DNA of 64,000 bases. Source: Loxodes magnus. Lineage: Eukaryota; Ciliophora; Karyorelictea; Loxodida; Loxodidae. The stretch covers positions 62,001 through 126,000 of the forward strand of contig CAMPDV010000536.1 of the NCBI GenBank assembly GCA_946699065.1, read 5' to 3'. A program made the translations under genes and the position numbers. Shown here in pieces: positions 58,243 through 64,000 of the stretch. Numbering within the stretch: the stretch's first letter is position 1; each line of letters begins with the position of its first letter. Below the pieces are notes generated by a model that was not told the DNA's origin, searched no databases, and saw only the letters and a program-made list of their open reading frames with translations.

Positions 58243-58690
58243 ATGAATCTTTCTATTTAAAATAATCAAATTGATAGAAGATTCTTATTCTATAGCACAT
58301 TTGATTCTTTTGCTCGGAAAAAACACTAGAAGGGATTTATCTGTGTAAAAAGATCTATAGCTAAAATAGAAAGAAGAAATCAAGAGATGTCTTTAACGTA
58401 TCTACTTCTGATTAATCAAGAATGAAATTACCTTTTACATCCTAAAAAGAATATTCTTAAAAGCACGACATTTACAGTATTCAGAGCGTAAAAGAAATGG
58501 ATTCTGACTACCTTTCAATCAAAAATAAGTATGGAAAAAGGTGATAAGGTCCGAATATTCAAATCCGAGCAGAACTATTTCAGTGACTTAAGTATCTATT
58601 AATAGACATTAGAAAAGAAGATTTTCTTTTTAACAAGTTCGATTTCAAGTGTTCTTAATTCCTCACTAGTGATTCAGCTTAAATAGATTA
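58243..58690 (+). pseudogene. Possible IP3-receptor/MIR-like N-terminal fragment
   Basis: One plus-strand frame of about 150 codons from ATG 58243 reads MNLSIQNNQIDRRFLF, YSTFDSFARKKHQKGFICV, SLTYLLLINQEWNYLL and MEKGDKVRIFKSEQNYF, then LEKKIFFLTSS. The GDxVRxFxxEQ...F...KK..FL pattern resembles the MIR region in the N-terminal part of IP3 receptors, and the preceding KGFI resembles their first domain. This comparison is from memory and weak. The frame degrades after about 58690, so it is probably a gene fragment. Confidence 0.35.
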
Positions 58691-60930
58691 TTTTAACATA
58701 AAAATTTAATTTTTGTTATATAGAATATCTCCCTAATGATTATTGTTCTAAGTTATTCTATTTTACTAGCTATTACTTATTATTTATTTTTTATGCTGTT
58801 ACTCAGCTTGTATTTGTAGAAATATGATTTTAGATAAGGTTTTTAAGTATTCCAAACATTTCTTTTAAAAATAGAATATTTTATTTGCTTATTAAATAAG
58901 AACTCTTTTTAATTAAAATTAAATTTATTAATAATCTTCAAAGTATTAAATGATATAAGCAGTATAGTTAACTATGTTTAATTAAACATTATTTTACTTA
59001 TTATTATTTTGCTTTATTTATAGTTCTTTGAACAATCTCTTTATTAATTATTATTATAGCTACTTCTTACATTAACTTCTTTTCATCACTATTTTAATAA
59101 TCATAATACCATTTTGCTTTTAAGATTTTAAATTAAAAGAGTTAATAAACTAGCAAGAATATTTGTAATTAAGGCTTTTAATGTGAAGAATGTTAAGATA
59201 AAATTATCTAAATACACGTAAAGCCAAAAATTGTTGTTTAATCTATAACTTGTTCCGAGATATTTGCCTTTCTTTGTTTCTTTTTATTTTTATTTATTTC
59301 TTTAATTGGAATTAATTCTATTTCATTGAAACTGTTTATAAATTACAGAAAGCGCTTCATGTTTAACTAAAAATTTCAAGTTATCTTCTTAATTTGATTT
59401 CAAACTTCTAATTATTATCTAATGATTTAGGTCAGAAAAATGTAAAACTTTAATTTGTTTTTATATGATCTAAAAAATGTTTCCCTAGTTTAAGGTTTAT
59501 ATCTTATATTTCTTATTAACAATTTTAATAACTGGACAGATGGCTTTAATCTTTTTTAGCTTAGTTGTACTTTAATTTGGACATAAATACCAAAAAAACC
59601 TCATCACTAGCACTATTACATCTATATCTTTGATAAGCCAATTTTTTAATTCATACTCAAAGTCTCTAACATTTACACTAAAAAGATAGTAAAATTAAAA
59701 ATTTTTCGAAAATATAAAATTAGAACGTTTAAATCCTAAACAGAACTTTCCTTTAGAAATTCTTTATATGAGCTAAATACAAAGAAAAATTTACCAAAAA
59801 CAGAGCTTTTACAATATAAAAGTAAAATAAAACTTAATAATTAACAAAAGATAAAAATAATAAGAAACTATTTACTAAATTAAAAAATTAAAAAACTAAA
59901 TCTTAATAGAAGTTAAGATACTTTATTAACTAAGAAAGTTTAAAAGCATGATAATAAAAAAATCACCTATAAAGAGAATAAAAATTCTAAAAAACATTCG
60001 AAAAATGAATTTTTTTTTAAATTAAGAAAGTAAATATAAACTAAAGAATGTAAACATTTCAAACCTATTTATTAGACTTAATTATTATAATTAAAAAAAA
60101 ATCTGTCACGTTTTCATATCCATTCCTTTACTTAATAAAAACCTTTAAAATAAATTTATCTTTTATATATAAAGAGATGAAAACAAGATAGAGGTTTCAA
60201 CTATGATAAATGAGAAAATAATTGAAAATAAAGGCTGCTTAGAAAAAAGAAATTTTTGGAAGAAAAAAAAAACTTGATTCGAGAAAAATATAAAAAACCA
60301 TAGAAATCAAAAAGAGCCATAACATAAAGAAAACAAATTATTTATTTTTTATTTAATTTTAATTTTTCTATGATTTATATTCAAAAAGAATAGATTAAAA
60401 AACTTTTTTTGGATTAATAATAAAAAAATCACTTAAAATATTTTTTTAATATTAGTTAATATGTCTTAAAACGAAAATTCATAAATTAAAGAATAAAAAA
60501 TCTTACAAATCTATTTGATCAATATTTAAAAGAAAGTCAAACATAAAAAGATTTAAATTTAAAGAAAATTTACCGTTTCTTAAAAATTTGTATATAAGTT
60601 AAATATTGTATATGTAAACATAAACATCGAAAAAAAAAAAGAAGTTAAATTATAATAAAAAATTTAAAAAAATTAATTAAAATAATTTTCGAATAAATAA
60701 AAATAAGTATCTATCATAAATCTATATATCAAATCACTTACTTTAAAAAAAATTATAATAATAAAAAAAATCATTATAAAGCAGTTAGAAAAAAAACAGA
60801 AAAAAATATAAAACATAAATCAAAACTTTAAAAATAAGAAAAAATGAAACGAATAAAAATTGATAAAAAAATGATATAAAAGTTTAAAAAGTAAAAAAAA
60901 ATGAAGTAAAAAAAAATTACAATAATAAAA
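58691..60930. other. Long AT-rich region, no gene recognised
   Basis: Open frames exist under the reassigned code but their composition is not protein-like. From about 59880 to 60930 it is dominated by A runs. Nothing else stands out. Confidence 0.6.
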
Positions 60931-61011
60931 CAAATAAAAATTATTTAAGAAAGATGAGTTATAAAGAATAAGCCCGGCTAGCTCAGTCAGACTCTTAATT
61001 TGGTGGGTTCG
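60931..61011 (+). repeat. 81-bp direct repeat, left copy (includes tRNA-Lys relic 5' part)
   Basis: Identical to 61600-61680. It starts in AT-rich sequence (ATTTAAGAAAGATGAGTTAT) and ends inside the T-arm of the tRNA-like sequence. The two copies are 669 bp apart. Confidence 0.85.
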
Positions 61012-61027
61012 AGCTCCACGTTGGGCG
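60972..61027 (+). pseudogene. tRNA-Lys(CUU)-like sequence lacking about 17 nt
   Basis: A 56-nt sequence with acceptor ends GCCCGGC and GTTGGGC (7 pairs, two G-U), box A-like TAGCTCAGTC, anticodon loop CTCTTAA (anticodon CUU, Lys) and T-arm GTGGGTTCGAGCTCCAC. The 3' half of the D-arm, the variable loop and part of the anticodon stem are missing, so no cloverleaf forms. Its core matches eukaryotic cytosolic tRNA-Lys. Most likely a decayed tRNA gene or a tRNA-derived element; a functional reduced tRNA would be very unusual in a nucleus. Confidence 0.6.
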
Positions 61028-61047
61028 TTTTTATTTTTATTAATTAA

Positions 61048-61127
61048 TAAAAAGATAATATCAGGACTTGAACTCGGGGCTTTCGAGTTATAGTAGAATA
61101 TTCTAACCACTGGACATTTGAATCTTT
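61048..61127 (-). pseudogene. Degenerate tRNA-like sequence (Glu/Gln type)
   Basis: The minus strand reads GTCCAGTGGTTAGAATATTC (D-arm as in tRNA-Glu and tRNA-Gln), a possible anticodon loop CTATAAC, and CCCGAGTTCAAGTCC (T-arm). Acceptor ends AAGAT and ATCTT pair, but several stem pairs are broken. The loop is one base away from a UUA-type loop, which would fit a Gln tRNA reading UAA, but this is speculation. Confidence 0.45.
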
Positions 61128-61599
61128 TTAGTGCAAAATTATTTCATATGAGTATCTATAAGGATGTTATTTTTAAAAACAGCAAATTAGTCATTTTAGT
61201 AGTTGCTATAAACTTGAAATCATAAGTTTTGAAGGCATATTTAAAATGCTCTAATATTTTTTTAAATATTTTCAAATAACATTTATTTAAGATTTTGGTC
61301 TAAAAATAAATTTGTAAAAAAGAGATTTAATCTCAGAATATTTCCTGCCATATACAGTCATCTTTAACTTCCTAAAAAGTAAAAAAGTTTAATATAGTTA
61401 AAAATAAGCACATCTTTATGGCCCGTTTTCTTTTGATATAACTATTACGATGTTTAAGTTTTAAAAACTGGTTAAAATAGATACAATTTAGTTTGAAAAA
61501 TATGTGAATATACTTGAGTAATGAAAATCAGTCATAAAAGAGTTATTTCTAAGTTCGAAAAAAACGCACATTATATTTACATTTATATTGAGAATAAAG
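61128..61599. other. AT-rich region between the tRNA-like sequences
   Basis: No coding frame or RNA gene recognised. Confidence 0.5.
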
Positions 61600-61682
61600 C
61601 AAATAAAAATTATTTAAGAAAGATGAGTTATAAAGAATAAGCCCGGCTAGCTCAGTCAGACTCTTAATTTGGTGGGTTCGGG
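61600..61682 (+). repeat. 81-bp direct repeat, right copy with truncated tRNA-Lys relic
   Basis: Carries the same tRNA-Lys-like start (GCCCGGCTAGCTCAGTC at 61641) with the same internal deletion. It breaks off after GGTTCG, so the acceptor 3' half is absent. Confidence 0.8.
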
Positions 61683-61689
61683 CCATTTT

Positions 61690-62335
61690 ACATATCTTAT
61701 CTTCTAAAAATTTTTATTCTATTTTTTCTTAGAGTTTCTGAAAGATCGATTCTCATTCATTTTTTTAATAAATTGTTTGCTGCCTTCTTTATGTTAATAA
61801 TTTCTTTGTTTATCTTGAGTTATTTTTCCTGTATAATTTACCTTCTTATTTTCAAAAAATCCTCGAGATTGTTTCTTATTAGTTCTCTATTTTATTTTTT
61901 TTTAATTTGATATGTAAGCAGTTTCTAACTTTTGCTTAGGTTGCTTTAATTTTTAACATCTTTTTGATTTCCATTCGGGAATATAATCTTCTTTAGGCTT
62001 TCTCTTTACAATCATCGGATCATTCATCTAAATTTTTGCAGTAATATGCTTTCAGTTAGCTCTACGATTTGATTAAATTTTGTTTCTAGTTATTCTATTC
62101 TTATAATTCCTAGCTTTTCATTTTCAATGTTCTCTCTTTTGAATTACTCATCAAGTTTTCATTTTTTCTTTCAATTTCTTGTACAGTTCTTTATAGCTTA
62201 AAATTTTTTATTGCATGATTTAGAGTTTTTAAATTATTTTTTATTACGCATAACTGTACTAAGATGATTCCTTTTTAGAAGAGATTTTTTACTAGTAATT
62301 TTCCATTTTTTTAATTATTAATAGGTCGTTTTTTC
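61690..62335 (-). mobile_element. Coiled-coil relic, possibly LINE ORF1
   Basis: A minus-strand frame is open for about 200 codons: LKTLNHAIKNFKLQRTVQ, EIERKNENLMSNSKERTLK, KSQELQEQNNQKQNLIKS, CKEKAQRRLYSRMEIKKML and RQQTIYQKNEWESIFQKL. Heptad-like spacing and high Lys/Glu/Gln point to a coiled coil. No start or partner domain is certain. ORF1 origin is inferred from the surroundings. Confidence 0.4.
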
Positions 62336-62845
62336 CACTTGGAAAAGCTGATGTGATTTACTGAATGAATAGAATGAATAACATGAATAATGAGAACACT
62401 TTTATATTAATATTAATATTGAAAAAGTTGCATACCAACCTGGTTCTACGCACTCTATAATTAAAATTCTTTATTATATAAAAAAAATAGATAAATTAAC
62501 CAAATTAAATGAGATAAACATAGATTATATAAGTTTATTTTATTGTATAAATGGCAACTTTTTTTCATATTAATGTTTTTAAAGAAAGAATTTTTAAAAA
62601 AATAAATTAACTTTGTCGTTTAATTAATTTAATCTCAAATAAATTTTTTAAATTACTAAAAACTTTATTTTTACGTAAAGATATGTAGTCGATAGATGCA
62701 AAATTTTTTTAATTTAAGATTTAAACAAACTTTAGTAAATTAATTGAGAAAATTTAAATTATAGAAAAATTAGTATGTTTTTTCTTTATTTATTTAAAAA
62801 TTAAAAATAGAATTTTCATATTTTTGTAAAAATTTAAATTTAAAT
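62336..62845. other. AT-rich region with a short GAATGAATA repeat
   Basis: Three imperfect GAATGAATA steps at about 62363-62390. Otherwise nothing recognised. Confidence 0.5.
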
Positions 62846-63440
62846 ACAGAATTGGATCAAAGGCATAAGAAAGAGACCTTAACGTATTTTGAAATATTTA
62901 GCAAGACTAGAACAGCTAAACTCAAAACTAGCAATAGAAGTAGAAAGAGTTGATTCACAAGTTAGAAAAATATTAGAAAATCAGATAAAATTGCTCCGTT
63001 AAATGAAACTGAAAGAATAAGAAATAATCTAATAATAATTGAAGACAAAAATTACTCAAGATTTCAACTAAAAGACAAGTAAAAAGATGTTAATATTGTA
63101 ATTCTCAAATATATCTGTGAAAAAGCTGCTAGAAGTTTCTCAATTTCAAGAAAGAATATTAAAACTAGTAGAAGTATTTGGAAAAATAAAAGAAGAGATA
63201 ATAACAACTAAAACTATAAAGAGAAAAACTATATAGTAACAAATATGTTAAACTTGCAAGAAAAAATGATATCTAGTATCTAGGTGATTTAAGAATTCAA
63301 GGACAACAAACATGGGCAAGGAGAAGAGTTTTAGAGATTTTCAAACTTTTATTTTATGCTTCTAGATCAATCTAGAAGTTGGCGGGAAAAAGGTTGAAAT
63401 ATCTCCAAGATCGCCAAACATTTAATTTTGCATTTTTATT
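62846..63440 (+). mobile_element. ORF1-like relic, plus strand
   Basis: Its first 200 bp resemble 10398-10600 (KETLTYFEIFSKTRTAKLKT). It continues beyond that copy with FQLKDKQKDVNIVILKYICE, KAARSFSISRKNIKTSRSI and VTNMLNLQEKMISS, and ends with SRSWREKGWNISKIAKHL, a possible helix-turn-helix (about 63370-63420). The frame stays open for about 190 codons. It is the most complete member of this coiled-coil family in the window. Confidence 0.45.
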
Positions 63441-63540
63441 TTTATTTATTTTTGCAAAAAGTCTTATATTATACCTTTAATTTTCTTTTCATTCATAGTT
63501 CCATTTTATATTGAAATAGAGAGTTATAATTACAGCTCTA
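63441..63540. other. Short AT-rich gap
   Basis: Low-complexity T-rich stretch; nothing recognised. Confidence 0.4.
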
Positions 63541-64000
63541 TAAGATAAAATTTGAATTATTTCAAAATTAAATACTAAAATTTGCTAGAAGTATTCTCAG
63601 ATTTAAATTAAGCAATATCTAAAGTTCAAAGATAAGAAGAAACTGGGTGATTTATGCTATAAAAATTTAGTGAATTAACAATCTACTAAAAAAGATATTC
63701 GAACATTTTTATTTTCCGAAACAAATAGGAAATTTAGTAAATGAAAGAGATATTAAACTAAAAAGCTTTTCATATTCAGTCATAGTTAAAAAAATTTGCA
63801 CTAACAAGAAATAGTAATGAGGAGTTTTTACTTAAAACGTTTATAATCATGCGAAAATCATAAAATAAAAGATCGATATTCAATAAGTAAGCTTACGTTG
63901 TTTGGTAATATAGAAAGCCAAGCAAAGCTAATTGATATAAAAATAGAAGTCAAAATAAAAATATTGTCTGAAGAAATCAATAATTTTTAGAATTAAATAA
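63541..64000 (+). pseudogene. Protein-like fragments running off the window end
   Basis: Blocks in different plus-strand frames look coding: LEVFSDLNQAISKVQRQEE, QETGWFMLQKFSELTIYQK, and near the end SISKLTLFGNIESQAKLIDI followed by KIKILSEEINNF. Frame changes are needed, so this is a decayed or intron-containing gene cut by the window edge. Family not recognised. Confidence 0.3.

Noticed and set aside
58691..59900. Long open frames under the reassigned code
   Set aside because: With only TGA as stop in AT-rich DNA, open frames of this length arise by chance; composition is dominated by Phe, Ile, Leu, Tyr and Asn without blocks of conserved type.
60972..61027. Functional tRNA-Lys gene
   Set aside because: About 17 nt of the D and anticodon arms are missing, so the cloverleaf cannot form, and the duplicated copy has the same lesion.

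Overview
The window looks like nuclear DNA of a ciliate in which all three standard stop codons are read as amino acids. It is extremely AT-rich, and under the standard code it has almost no long ORFs. If TAA and TAG are read as Gln and TGA as Trp, long, clearly protein-like frames appear. The best proof is three intact 7-repeat WD40 genes, where TAA/TAG fall at conserved Gln positions and TGA at the conserved Trp of KIWN/KIWD, while each gene ends at one TGA straight after the last WD repeat. This is the ambiguous-UGA code known from karyorelict ciliates (Loxodes, Parduczia) and, in a related form, Condylostoma. A 22-nt intron in each WD40 gene fits a ciliate. I cannot name the species.

Layout: about 1-51035 is a head-to-tail segmental repeat. 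Unit 1 is 1-17883, unit 2 is about 17884-39984, and unit 3 is about 39985-51035, where it is cut off by a LINE. Each complete unit runs: satellite-like array (about 0.6-0.7 kb period with nested ~37-bp repeats); AT-rich spacer; minus-strand LINE ORF2 3' end with a terminal hairpin; plus-strand LINE ORF2 (reverse transcriptase); AT-rich spacer; older minus-strand LINE relic; a strand-skewed block resembling decayed telomere repeats; an ORF1-like coiled-coil relic; a second-family LINE 3' end (minus); unidentified gene A; gene B (coiled coil, possible Myb/SANT end); and a WD40 gene just before the next array. Units 1 and 2 differ by deletions, and the three units share variants in a patchwork, which suggests gene conversion.

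From 51060 to 55810 there are minus-strand LINE pieces: an acidic ORF2 tail, a Cys/His knuckle, a linker, an APE-type endonuclease, ORF1-like sequence, a Gln/Asn-rich coiled coil and a second endonuclease fragment. From 55830 to 58180 the satellite plus WD40 block recurs in inverted orientation. The rest (58200-64000) holds a possible MIR/IP3-receptor-like ORF fragment, long AT-rich stretches, decayed tRNA-like sequences inside an 81-bp direct repeat, and ORF1-like coiled-coil relics.

The most interesting point is the WD40 family. The three paralogues are nearly identical in framework, but amino-acid differences cluster at two or three fixed positions of each 42-residue repeat. Those are the positions on the variable face of the propeller, as in hypervariable WD40 recognition proteins of fungi. 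Tandem duplication, inversion and apparent gene conversion in a LINE-rich region would be a plausible engine for such a diversifying family. All coordinates of decayed elements are approximate because they were read by eye.
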